Assembly: GCA_001931905.2 (NCBI GenBank)
Contig: MSJI02000834.1
Location: forward strand, 1 to 64,000
DNA length: 64,000 nucleotides
Origin: Cladosporium sp. IMV 00045
Taxonomy: Eukaryota > Ascomycota > Dothideomycetes > Cladosporiales > Cladosporiaceae
Direction: 5' to 3'
Below, in pieces: positions 32,135 through 42,827 of the stretch (position 1 is the stretch's first letter; each line of letters starts with the position of its first letter). Made by a program: the position numbers and the translations under genes. The notes beneath the pieces are model-generated. The model was given only the letters and a program-made list of their open reading frames with translations, was not told the origin of the DNA and ran no database searches.

Positions 32135-33489
32135 GGTGCAGAGATGTGGTGAGATGTGAAGGGATGGGGGGATGTGGCGGCAGGAAGTAGTACTCTACGG
32201 ACGGTAAAGAGGAAACGCGGACCGACAGACGGACAGACAGGTGAGAAGTAGTACTAGGGGAGGCAGTAGCAAGGTCGGTTCGGTAGCGGCAGTAGTAATG
32301 ATAATAATGTGGGAGAGACAACGATTGAGAGTAACATCAGAGGTGGGCGAATCGGGGCGCTAGCTTTAGCTGCCCACGCGAGCTGATTTCAGGGCGATCA
32401 GTGGGCTTGGAGGGCGCGAGAGAGGGCAGACAGGGCACAGAGGCACAAAGGCTGGCCTGAGAGAGGCTGAGAGTCCTTTCCAAACTTCTCGCACAGGCCG
32501 CAGAGAAGTTCGGTAAGTAGATCTTAGATCTCAGTCGGCCCGCTTGATGATGATGATAATCAGGAAGGAATGTATTAATATTGTCAGTGATGACGATGGT
32601 CATGGAGCTCTGGAGTGATGTTGTATCGTTCTGCCATGCTCCCCTCTCACTCCCTCTCTGTGCAAGATCTGGAGCGGATGTATTTGGCCATGCCTCGGAT
32701 GAATGGGAAGGTTGATAGATTGTAGCGACCATCTTTGGCTCTGTGGTAGGAGGTAAAAGGATGGGACTGACAAGACGGGATCTGCCGGTGTTATGGAGAG
32801 AATGAAGCATAGCAGCCATGCCTGGAGCTTGCTCCGTGTACTGATATGTGATTGTGGTAGACGAGCAGCATCTCTCCGGTCGGCCCATCGTGCATGATGC
32901 ATCCCTTGGCCTACTTGATCGACCATTTCCCAAGCGAATCCTCTCACACGCCGTCTCGCACCTTCACACCTTTCCTTTTCGGGGGGTGAGATGGCCGCAT
33001 TCGGACTGGCTTGAGGCGAGCCACGTGATTGAGCCGCTCCGTCTCGTTCCGCTGCCGCTGGCCTCTCCCGGCGCTTGCATTACTCAGTCTGGCTCTCGAG
33101 AGTCGCTCTCTCTCTCTCTCAGCCACAACGGACTGATCACGTGTCGTCTGTGCTCTTGGCACTGCCATCTGCTCAGCCTTGCTTGGAGCGACGTCAGCGG
33201 CAAGTTCGATGCAGGCGCAGCAGCTGTAGACGAGAGGCCAAGTGAACTTATATGATAGTAATCAATACTCTAATGTTCTAGAGCAATCTACCTCACCACC
33301 ACATAATATCTCTCTCTGCGCCTCCTCCTCCTCCCTCTCCCCTACCATCTTTTCTACTAGCAACACACACAACCCTCCTGCGGTGCACAAACACCTACTC
33401 CTCCCCCCCGCCGACCTACAACTCCAAATAAAAAGCAACATCACACTTATCTCACCTCACTCCAACACCTCACTTCACTCAACACAAAC
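32135..33489. other. divergent promoter region, methyltransferase and calcipressin
   Basis: 1.35 kb. A (CT)n run lies at about 33106-33120 and strong pyrimidine tracts at 33300-33420, just before the calcipressin start. No gene supported. Confidence 0.5.
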
Positions 33490-34278
33490 ATGGCCATGGA
33501 ACTCTCCACCCCACCATCCGCCTCACCCTCCAAACGCCACAACCACCACAACCTCTCCCTCGACCTCTCCGACCTCCCGCCCCTCTCCCAACCCACCCCA
33601 CCCAGCAACACCCTCCTGATAACCAACCTACAATCCCTCGAAATCTTCACCTCCGCCGTCCTCGAAAGCATCTCCCGCGCCATCAACGACCACGCCACAA
33701 TCCACATCTTCGCCCCGCTCAAATCCTTCCGCCGCATCGTCGTCTCCTTCTACACCGTCGACGACGCCGTTGCCATCCGCAAAGTCCTCGACGGCGAATC
33801 CGTCCTCGGCAACCGCGCGCGCGTCTATTTTGGCCAGCACACCAAGATCGGCGATGAGGAAAAATACCTCCACCTCCCCAAGAGCGACAGGCTGTTCTTC
33901 ATCTCCCCTCCCCCGTCGCCGCCTATGGGCTGGGAGATGCGCGACGAGGACCCGCCGAACAAGGAAGTCCACGCGGAGGATTTGGCCGCCGCTCTGAGTA
34001 GATTGCAGGCTAGACCGGGGCCCATGGATGCTATAGAGGGGATGGAGAGCACGAGTCACAACACTGGCAGCTTGGAGGATGAGTTCAGACCGAGCACGAC
34101 GAGGACTCGCTCGGGCACGGGAACTGTCGTCTATCATCCTGAAGACCATGGCGATTCACCTGCCCTGCCGGCTATTGCCGTTGAGGATACGACGGACAGT
34201 CCTGGGGATATCAGTCCAATGCCCGCTTCGGATGTGAAGTACGTGCACACTTCGAGGCCGCCGGTGGAGTTGATGTGA
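33490..34278 (+). CDS. Calcipressin (RCAN/Rcn1), calcineurin regulator
   Basis: 262 residues, one exon. An RRM-like fold occupies about 40-115 (TLLITNLQS, RRIVVSFYTVDDAVAIRKVL, RARVYFGQH). It is followed by the signature LPKSDRLFFISPPPSPPMGW at 129-148, whose SPPPSPP repeat is the phosphorylated inhibitor segment that enters the calcineurin active site. A C-terminal PAIAVEDT resembles the PxIxIT calcineurin-docking motif. Calcipressins both inhibit and assist calcineurin and are themselves induced by Crz1/NFAT. The second ATG two codons downstream (MEL) could also serve as start. The N-terminal His/Ser-rich leader is not conserved. Confidence 0.9.
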   Translation: MAMELSTPPSASPSKRHNHHNLSLDLSDLPPLSQPTPPSNTLLITNLQSLEIFTSAVLESISRAINDHATIHIFAPLKSFRRIVVSFYTVDDAVAIRKVLDGESVLGNRARVYFGQHTKIGDEEKYLHLPKSDRLFFISPPPSPPMGWEMRDEDPPNKEVHAEDLAAALSRLQARPGPMDAIEGMESTSHNTGSLEDEFRPSTTRTRSGTGTVVYHPEDHGDSPALPAIAVEDTTDSPGDISPMPASDVKYVHTSRPPVELM

Positions 34279-35677
34279 GGGGTGCGCGGGTGATTGCAAG
34301 AAAAATGGATAATGGCTGTATATGATTCGAGCGAGAGAGAGGTTGTTTTCGGGATGCATTTTCTTTTCTTTTCTTTTCGGAAGCGTAGCATTCGGGTCGG
34401 AGTTTTCTTTTATTCTAGGGTTCTGGCTGTTTCTCAAGCGAATCAGTCGGGTCTTTCTTTCAAGCAGGGTGCATATGGCGTACAACAGAAGCAAAAATGG
34501 AAAGCAGAAATGCAAGCAAGGGAATGAGAGGGCTCAGAATGAAAAATCACTTTCGGGAAAAAGTAATCATAAAAATCGAAATGAAAGCATGAGCAAATCA
34601 TGAGTGAACTGCCATAGCGTACATGTAGACTTCACATTTGTACCAACGAGCCTTTGACATAAGAGCCTTGTCGTTACGTTCATTCGGCGGAACTTCGATT
34701 GGATTGGAATTGAGTCATGCTTGATCCTAAATTGCTATGTACACGATCAAACGACCGAACGAAAGAAGACAGTTCAGTATATCGGAAATGGAACGCAGAA
34801 TTGTGGAATGAATGCAACCGCTATTACAAACTCCACTTCGACAACTACGCGTGATATCGAGAAGCGCTCCACCAGCAAGCAGAAATCCAGTCTAGGGAAA
34901 TGTTGCTACCAGAGCCATCCTGTCGCAATTTTACAAATCTCATTTTTTTCCTTTTGAATGATCGAAATTTGTTCCTTGTTCGATCCAAGAGTGCAAGGGG
35001 TGTTGAAAGAGAGACTCGCTCATACCTTCACTGGTCAATTCGAACACCCCTTGCGGTTGATCGAGTCTATTGATTCAATGCAATTCGATGTCTGAGGTAA
35101 CCATTCCGTTTTATCTCACAATGATTTGCTCTCAAGCCGCTGGTCTCTCCTCTTGCGATGCAAGTCTGACCCAAAATTGCCAGCTCAATGCACGGATCGA
35201 AAAATTCAATCTTTCTTTCCCTCCACTGGCATTCTTCTCATGTTAGGTATTCTCAAGTCGCTGCACTCAACCGTCGGCGTCAAGTCTGACTCGACGACAA
35301 GATACATTTCTTGAAGGAAGCGAAGGCTCGGGAAAACACGGAGAGTACTCAGTTCGAGAAGGCTTGTGGTATGGTAGGGCCTCACAGACGATTTTCTTGT
35401 CTAACAATAGCAGATTCGTTTGGGAGAATAAGTTTATGCATTAGATTTGTAAGATATTGAATGAAGACTCCCCAATGCCGGCCGATGGTATCAAACGAAA
35501 CGCCAATCTTCAAACCGAAGAATAAACCCAGCGCCACCCAAAAAGCAGAACGATGAAATAAAAAGTAGCCACCAACTCCAACGAAATGCGAAAAGATGCA
35601 GAGGGTATTGTGCTTTTTTGAATGAACACGAGAAACAGAAATCCAACAAACGATCCAAATCAAACCTTTCGAATCCC
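34279..35677. other. convergent intergenic with an inverted repeat
   Basis: 1.4 kb between the 3' ends of the calcipressin (+) and LPMO (-) genes, AT-rich. Its one definite structure is the inverted repeat at 34993-35054. No gene recognised. Confidence 0.5.
34993..35054. repeat. 12-bp perfect inverted repeat, 38-nt loop
   Basis: GCAAGGGGTGTT (34993-35004) is the exact reverse complement of AACACCCCTTGC (35043-35054). No target-site duplication or T run was identified beside it. Confidence 0.7.
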
Positions 35678-36517
35678 TCAAGCCCAGAAGCTCCTCTTGA
35701 TCTTGCGACCAGAGAGCGTAAGCACAGTCGAGTTCGAGTTGGGGTCGTAGCCCACAGCTGACCCGGTGGAAGTCGACATGCTCGCTGCAGCAGTTCCAGA
35801 AACAGCCGTGCCGGTAGCCCTGGTGCCGGTTCCTGAAGCCGCTGCAGTTGAGGATGTTGCAGTTGCGCTTGAGGAAGAAGTGGAGGTGGGAGGTTCTTCC
35901 TCTTCTGAAGCCGAGTCGCCCTCGATGTTGACGTCTACACAGTTGTAGAAAGCATTGCCGGTGTCACCGATGGACCACACGCCGTAGATGATGGCGTAGC
36001 CGCTATGCTCGCTCAAGCCGTCGGCGGGGATCGTGTGGCTGACAGTTGCTGGAGGGGCGTCGTGGTCCGTGTCCATGACGAGGATGGGCTCTTCCTGGAA
36101 GTCATCTTTGGTGACGGCTTTGCCGGGCTCAAGGCCTGGCTTGGTGATGTAGTAGACCCAGCTTTGCGTCTTGTGGGCGGTGGTGATTTTCCATTCGACG
36201 TTGAGGTCCTCGGATGCTGGGATGGATGTCTGTGGCCATAAGCCGTCGCCGGCGTTGTTGAGGGCGCCGAAGCGAGAGCCTCCGCCGTTGCAGATTTGGT
36301 CGCCGACGTCTCGCTCGAAGGGCGCGCCTTTGGGGGTTTCGACGGATTGCGGCTCGTATGTTACACCATCGCAGTTGGACTCTTCGACTGATCCATCTGC
36401 GCAAGAGGCTTGTCGTGAGGGAGGTGTGGTGATGTATCCATGTGCGTTGGCGTATTGAGGAGTGCAAAGGAGACCCAATGCGAATAAGGCGAAGAATTGC
36501 TGCGATGAAGGTGCCAT
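35678..36517 (-). CDS. Lytic polysaccharide monooxygenase, AA10-type (chitin-binding type-4 family)
   Basis: 279 residues, one exon. The ATG at 36517 gives a 25-residue signal peptide ending YANA, leaving His26 as the mature N-terminus (HGYITTPPSRQASC), the copper-brace residue. The second copper ligand is His115 in ITTAHKTQSWVYYITK, and the axial Phe is Phe190 in TGNAFYNCVDVNI. YEPQSVETPKG (54-64) and SGYAIIYGVWSIGDT are hallmarks of AA10, the bacterial/viral chitin- and cellulose-active class, not of the fungal AA9 or AA11 classes. An acidic segment, then a long S/T/A/G-rich stalk and a short basic end (GRKIKRSFWA) follow. The stalk is probably O-glycosylated; there is no hydrophobic GPI signal. 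Copper-dependent oxidation of chitin is the likely activity. Confidence 0.85.
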   Translation of the reverse strand: MAPSSQQFFALFALGLLCTPQYANAHGYITTPPSRQASCADGSVEESNCDGVTYEPQSVETPKGAPFERDVGDQICNGGGSRFGALNNAGDGLWPQTSIPASEDLNVEWKITTAHKTQSWVYYITKPGLEPGKAVTKDDFQEEPILVMDTDHDAPPATVSHTIPADGLSEHSGYAIIYGVWSIGDTGNAFYNCVDVNIEGDSASEEEEPPTSTSSSSATATSSTAAASGTGTRATGTAVSGTAAASMSTSTGSAVGYDPNSNSTVLTLSGRKIKRSFWA

Positions 36518-37741
36518 TGTGCTGTGAAGGTATTGCACAAGCTATGTCTTTGTGAGAAACAGGTGAGAACGATATGATCAAAAGATTCTTGAGGATGGGT
36601 AGAGGATTGCTGGCTTGGATGGAAGAGACGATGGAGCACTCCTTCGCCATCTATATCTACTTTTCCTTGGTACCAACCACCTGTGCCATGTCAGCCACCA
36701 GGCTTGAAGCATCGTGAAGACGATACACTACGCTCCATTGATCAACAATGACGATGATGCCTTCGGAGCCGCATCGAAACGATCTGTAGGACGGCCGCGC
36801 AATCATATACACTTTTCGTGGCTGGCCTTGGGGGAGGTTGCTCCACAGCCACATGGGAAGAAGAGTGCAGGGACATGGGCATTGGCGTGCTTAGCTGTGT
36901 AGACAAGCATTTTCTCGATGCCTGGATGTGAAACCCGTTTGTGGCTGGTCAATGGTGACTGGGGGAGTGTTTGGGCTAATACTTGCAATGTGAGGCGCAT
37001 GGTTGTTTGCCTGGCTCGTGCTGGCATCATGAATGCATTTTGCTTTTGATATATGAGCCACACCAGCGATGCTGAAGTCCTTTTCGGGATTAAGATTAGG
37101 ATGTCGCCCAATTTGGGAAGTGAGGTTGCTGGGGAAAGTCAAACTGTGTCTTAGAGTTAGCCATCAATTTACCATACGCTTGGCAACGGTTATCAACATC
37201 GTCGAACATGGTGAACGATAGTACATGAATTTGCTTCGACAGATAGTCATTGGATGGTAAGAAGTGCTTTCAGAGTGAACTCACCTGAAATGTGTTTCCC
37301 GGGGTCGTATTATTGCCCCATCAATGTGGTCGAGTTGCCGTCCTTCGTCAACCACGACAATCAGATTCTCAGGTGATTCAGATGTCTCACACCACCGCCT
37401 TTGATGTTTTACCCCTCGCCACTGCGTTCTTCTTCCTCTCTAATCGTTGCGCGTCCTGTAGAAACAGCCTTGGGAACCTGAGCTCGGTGCAGTGTTATCG
37501 CTGATTTGCTATACGTCATTTCGAAGAAGTCAAGTACCGCCTGGAAACATCGATTTTTGGCGAGTCAGCTGCCTTGACGAACAGTCAGCTTTCGACAAGA
37601 GTATTACATTAACGTAGATCAGGTCAATATATAACTAAAAAAGATTTGAGAATATTGTCCCGTAGGCATTGAGATTAGATAGACAAAAGAAACAGAGGAG
37701 CAGAAAATAGGCCAAGCTTGCCTTACAAACCCGCCCAGCTT
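36518..37741. other. intergenic, LPMO promoter and 3' flank of the receptor-like gene
   Basis: No gene recognised; short open frames only. Confidence 0.45.
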
Positions 37742-39132
37742 CTAGCGAACTTCCAGCTCCGTAGTCTTGGTAATACCTTGAGGTTCCGCCTGAGCCTGGA
37801 AGCCGACCTCTCTGCCCTGCGGTGCACCCACGCGCGCACAGAGAGGAGCTTCTTCATCAGCAGCGGCTTTGCCACCGTAGCATGAAGCCAGACTTGAATT
37901 GGTGGTACCCGAGAAAGGGCTAAACAGGCTACGGCGGAAAGAAGGCAATCCGCTGGGAGGTGTATCGTTCCGCTGTTCCTCCATCTCATGGCTCTCAACT
38001 GGCATGGCTTCGATCTCTGCAACATCCTTGGACTTGAACATCGAGTGCTTGGAGCTGGAGGTAGTGGTGCCGTTGGATGCCACGGCAGTAGCAGCGGAGT
38101 CTTCGCGCTTGGAGCGGCGGGCGGACGAGCCGTAGGTTGAAGAGAACGAGTTGAGGAGTTTGGGCCAGAAGCGCTGGATCAGGCAGCGAAGGGTTGGCGC
38201 GCATGAGCAGAGGATAGCCACGTTCATTTCGACCGCGGACCAGATGCAGAGGAGCGGTGAGTGCCAGGTTTGGTCCGGGTTGACGGCCATGGGGTAGATG
38301 TAGACGAGACGTAGGATCGAGATGAAGCATGTGCTGTGAACGGAGATGTTAGTGCTGCTAGGAAGTTCCTGGGAAACAGGCGATTACTCACATCAAGCCA
38401 ACGCCGAACACCGCGAACAGTAGCATCTTCTGGCGCTTAGGCATGTCGAGGCTGTTGATGACTCCGATCGGAAGGAGAGCAGTGGCGATGTCGGTCACAA
38501 TGTTGATCGCAGCATTGGTGTACCTTTACGCTTGTCAGCTACACGAAACTTGCTCGAGGATAGTCGAACTGCACAACTCACCAAACCTCCAGGCGCGGAA
38601 GACAACGTGGGTCATTGAAGAAGTCCTCAGCTGTCCAGAATGCGTGAATAGGAACACACATGACCAGCGCGCTGAAGACCGTCCAGAGAGTCCACAGGAC
38701 AATCACCACGATCATGCCGTAGCAAAGCCTTCGGAAGTTGATCTGCGGGAAGATCCTGAGATACTGCAGCATAATGGAAAGCTTCGTCAACCCCAGTGCT
38801 GCATAGTATGTCCACACAGATGCCCAGAACCACGCCGCGATGAAAGCCTTGTCCTCTGGAGGAAATTCCCAGGCATGCTTGCCCATGCCATACTGGGTCT
38901 GTTTGTACGTGGTGATGCAGAAGACGATCGAGAAGACTCCAGAGACGAAGATCAATCCATCGTCAAAACCGGCTTGCTTAGCGACGAACGTGCGAGCGCA
39001 TACACGCGCGATGATAGCCAGGCAGGCGAGGATGGTGAAGATGATTGTGACGACGTAGAGGGACAGCTGGGAGGCGTGGCCCGAGATGGTGGATCGCTGA
39101 GCTGCGAGTTCTTCAATATCCATTTCCGCCAT
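37742..39132 (-). CDS. PTH11-type / fungal rhodopsin-fold seven-helix membrane protein
   Basis: Model complement(join(37742..38333, 38392..38523, 38582..39132)), 424 residues; both introns are 58 nt with GTGAG donors. Seven hydrophobic segments: LSLYVVTIIFTILACLAII, FDDGLIFVSGVFSIVFC, AALGLTKLSIMLQYLRIF, LCYGMIVVIVLWTLWTVF, AAINIVTDIATALLPIGV, MLLFAVFGVGLMT and PLLCIWSAVEMNVAILCS. RVCARTFVAKQAGFDDGL, KLSIMLQYLRIF and NIVTDIATALLPI are family signatures (integral membrane, SAT4/PTH11-like). No N-terminal CFEM domain is present. The 180-residue cytoplasmic tail is Ser-rich and charged. Some family members sense surfaces or plant signals; the ligand here is unknown. Confidence 0.87.
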
Positions 39133-40624
39133 TGGTGTATCCGTTCGCCTCTTTTATCCACAGTGTAACAAAACAGAGAAGGGCCTGCGATTTGCAAAAC
39201 CTGCAATTTGGAATAGCCACGCGAAGATGTAAAGAAAGAACGAACGTGGATACTTAACCCCTAGGCTGTTATACGCTGCCCCTAGCCTTATATCACTCGA
39301 GTATCTGCCGAGTGTACGCGTTAATTGAATTTGCCTGGGGAGACAAGATAATGAGAGAACGTTATTGCGCGTAAGATGAGGTTCGGAGTGCTCAGCAAGA
39401 CCCTTGACTGCCGGAAGAACCGTGTGCCATGGGGTTGCGCGAAAGAATGTCTCTTAAGCTCGGTGTGTTATAGCCCCTCTTGGTGAAGGGTTTGGCTTTG
39501 AAGATGAGCCCGTCTTTCCCAACGGACTCCGCGTCGGATTCGGCATGAGAGGGATTGGTGCTCCATAGTAACCATAGAGGCGGACTATATCACCGTTTGT
39601 TTGACTGCGCTGCTTGGCTTTATGGGCTGAGACGCATAAGTAGGCATAAAGGAGATGTGTTGAATGGAAAGAAGGAGGAGAAGCAGGTGAAGTGATGCTC
39701 TTACAATTGCCAACCAGGGGCAGCAGCGGGGAAGAAGACATCCAATCGCGGGCGGTCAAGGTTGACGGTTCATCACCAACGGTCTACTCTACCACATCAA
39801 TCAACTAATAGAAGATCATCTCCTAAAAGACCACCTCTCCATCCGAAAATGCATTGACCTTCCAGCACCTTTCACCAAGCCAATATATGTTCCAAGGAAC
39901 CTTCTCTGCGGGATTGTGATAGCATTGATCCCATCAGCTCGGCACTCATGCAATACAACCAACTCTGAGGCCTTATTACGACGCGACCACGCCCTCCTGC
40001 ACCAATGGCACAATCCCAATCCTACGGTTCAGAGAACTTAGTACCAAAGCTCACGCGAGAGCCGGATGTTGGATTGCGGGCATTCGCGACACTCGGATGC
40101 AGTAATTGCAACTCGACGCGAGACAAAAGGTGAATACCCCTCACTATAGGTGCCAATATCTCCGGTGTGTCGGTACGGAAGATGAGAGGTGATGAGGTAG
40201 CCTCATGAAAGTGATCAGGGGCGCGAGCAATTCTCGAGCGATTGAATCATGCCGGAGAGACCAGCATGTTCTGCTCAGACATATCTGTGTCTTTGTCGCG
40301 CTACAAGACGGTCAAGTTATGCTCTAGAGGATGCGGACGCCACCTGTTTCTTCAGAGTAGCCTCAAAAGTAGCCCATTACTGGTTAAGCCACCTCGTGAA
40401 AATCAATGGCTGAAATAGGGTTCATAGACATGAAAACCTTTGCAAGTGATGAGAGAGCCAGGGAAATAGAAAGAGTTTCTTGCAGTTGCTGTTTGATGCA
40501 TTCATCGTGTGGATACATCCACTTCCAATCGTCTCATTTTTCTCCCCCCTTGTTCAATGCGGCCTTCTTAAGTCATGATCAGATTACATATATACAACAA
40601 CCATGCACGCTCCCATCAATCACA
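39133..40624. other. intergenic, 1.5 kb
   Basis: Promoter of the receptor-like gene on the left and downstream flank of the transacylase gene on the right. I see no RNA gene, repeat or conserved ORF. Confidence 0.45.
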
Positions 40625-41905
40625 TCATTCGTCCTCCTCCTCCTCCTCCTCCGCACTCTCCGTCATATCCAACTCCCTGAGCACATTCTCAATCTCCCTC
40701 GGATCACTGATTCCCCAAACGCCACCACCCTTAACACCACCTTTCATACCCACTTCCTTACCCACAAGATTCCTGCCCACCTTCCCGGGCCCTATTCCAA
40801 TCCATCGCCTCACCTTGTCCTCCTTGTGCAAATAGACAATACTATCATGCCACAGAACCGTTTCCACAGCCTGCCGCGCGAGCAGGTCTTTAAGCTGCTC
40901 TTTGCTCGCGAAAGGTCTTGCTGTTACGTTGCTTATGGCGGGGATGCGGCCGGGCCAGAGCACGACGCTCTCGCCTTTGGCGGTCGGTGAGTCTTGCGAT
41001 AGCATTCGCTTCATCAAATCTGCCGCAGGCGCCATTAGTGGTGAATGGAAAGGCGAGTCGCTTTTCAGGCGCACGGCGCGCGGGTCGTGGCCTGCGAATT
41101 GCCGCAGGTGCGTCAGCAGCTCGTTGATCCGTCTGATGCTGCCTGAGAGGACGATTTGGTTTTTGGCGTTGACGTTTGCGATCAAGACTTGTTCCACGAC
41201 GGGGGAGTCGTAGGCGACGCCCGCGTCTACTTTTGCGCCTTCGCTGGCATGGCCGAGGAAATCGTGGATCGCGCTCACCATGCTGGCCATGTGTTCCGGT
41301 TCGCTCACGAGAGCTACCATGCCGACTTCTTCCCCGACGTCGCGCGAGCAGCGCTCGAACACCTCGCCTCGCCGGCGGACCATTTTCAGCGCGTCGGGTT
41401 CGCGCAGATAGCCTCCGGCGACGAGGGCGGCGAATTCGCCTAGTGAGTGGCCGAGGACGACGTCGATGCGCTCGTCGGTTTTGAAGCCGAATTCGCGCTC
41501 GAGAACGCGCAGGATCAGGATGCTGGTCGCCATGATGGCGGGCTGGGCGTTGGCGGTCGCGGTGAGGAGGGAGTTGGGGCCGTCGGCGATGATTTTGGAG
41601 AGGGAGAGGTTGAGGGTCGAGTCTATTTCGTCGAGGATCGGTTGGACTGTTCGTGGGAAGGCGGCCAGCCAGTCACTTGTCATGCCTACTCTTTGTACGC
41701 CTTGGCCTGGGAAGAAGAGGGCGGTGCGTGGGCGTTTGGGTTTGGGTGGGGTGGTGTTGGTGGCATTGTGGCGGATTTGTGTGCTGGTTGTACTTCTTGT
41801 ACTGCTGGTATATATTGTTGGTCGTAGAGCAGGAGGGAGGGATATGAGGCTTGAGGGTTGGTGTATTGATGTTGATGATGTGAGACGGAGGGCGGAGCGT
41901 GACAT
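40625..41905 (-). CDS. mct1: Mitochondrial malonyl-CoA:ACP transacylase
   Basis: 426 residues, no intron. The N-terminal 60 residues are basic and Ser/Thr-rich without acids, a mitochondrial presequence. FabD fold signatures follow: ALFFPGQGVQ at 62-71, the nucleophile elbow GHSLGEFAA with Ser154, the malonyl-binding Arg segment MVRRRGEVFE, and catalytic His287 in SDSPFHSPLM. It loads malonyl groups on mitochondrial ACP for type II fatty acid (and so lipoate) synthesis. The C-terminal region after 330 includes IGIGPGKVGRNLV. The last residues are a run of Glu (EEEEEEDE), which is unusual for the family and encoded by a CTC-repeat tract. Confidence 0.92.
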   Translation of the reverse strand: MSRSALRLTSSTSIHQPSSLISLPPALRPTIYTSSTRSTTSTQIRHNATNTTPPKPKRPRTALFFPGQGVQRVGMTSDWLAAFPRTVQPILDEIDSTLNLSLSKIIADGPNSLLTATANAQPAIMATSILILRVLEREFGFKTDERIDVVLGHSLGEFAALVAGGYLREPDALKMVRRRGEVFERCSRDVGEEVGMVALVSEPEHMASMVSAIHDFLGHASEGAKVDAGVAYDSPVVEQVLIANVNAKNQIVLSGSIRRINELLTHLRQFAGHDPRAVRLKSDSPFHSPLMAPAADLMKRMLSQDSPTAKGESVVLWPGRIPAISNVTARPFASKEQLKDLLARQAVETVLWHDSIVYLHKEDKVRRWIGIGPGKVGRNLVGKEVGMKGGVKGGGVWGISDPREIENVLRELDMTESAEEEEEEDE

Positions 41906-42827
41906 TGCTCCTGGCTAGAGCCTGTGAGGGGTTTGAAGAGGTGTATGAAGGGAATAGAGGAATATGAGAAGCTGTACTACCAGTCGAAGTATTGATTGGG
42001 AAGGGAGTCGTTTAGTGGAACGTTCACTAACATTCACATGAAGTGGATTGGTCTAGTCCAGTGCTTGGAGAGCAATCTCGCGCGTGAGAGGACCTTGGCT
42101 GCTTGGACGTCAGCAGCTCGAGTCAAGTGGATCTCCCCACGATATCTCCTTTCACCTCGGCTCCGCGTCCCGGCTGGTTCCGTAAGATCCAAATTGCTCG
42201 TCTGGCCGGGTGGACGGGAGTGATAGATTGATCGATATCTTGGCCTGTTCACACAGTGGAAGCAGTCTTCACCATCAATTGGCCGTGACAGTGATATCCA
42301 GATACTTGTAGGGGACAGCCAACTATCGTTCAGAAATCCTCACATATGTAAAAGCAGGCCTCAAAGATTCATCCCGTCTCATCCTTGGGGCTGGGAAAGT
42401 CATGTCGATGAGAAGGATCATGTCTGACTGGAAGGCAACAAATCAATGAGTGTCTCCGGAGACGTAAGTTGAATATGCCCGAGATATTCTCTCAAGAAGA
42501 CGCGACTAAATGCATGTCGTTGAAGGGACATGCCTCAAAGTAATAGCAATACCTCGCTTCCCTCGGCAGACTTGCCTCTCACGATTCTTACCACAGAAGG
42601 CACGGCTAAGGCGCAAAAGCTTAATCCTTCCGCTCTGCGCGAGTTGCCGCTGGCGGGCGCTAACTGGAATCCATCTGCCAGTGCTGCCCTCTCACAGCTG
42701 CCCAAACGCCTCTCTTACACATATTTCGCCTATACCAATAATATCAGTACCGACTGCACCAATTATTACAACTACACTCGTCCATTTCACTTCCCTGGAC
42801 ACATCACATGACCACGCGGCCTGACAC
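41906..42827. other. divergent promoter region, mct1 and FN3 gene
   Basis: A 93-codon frame at 42530-42811 (+) ends shortly before the FN3 gene start. It has no motif and is best read as leader or chance ORF. Confidence 0.45.
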
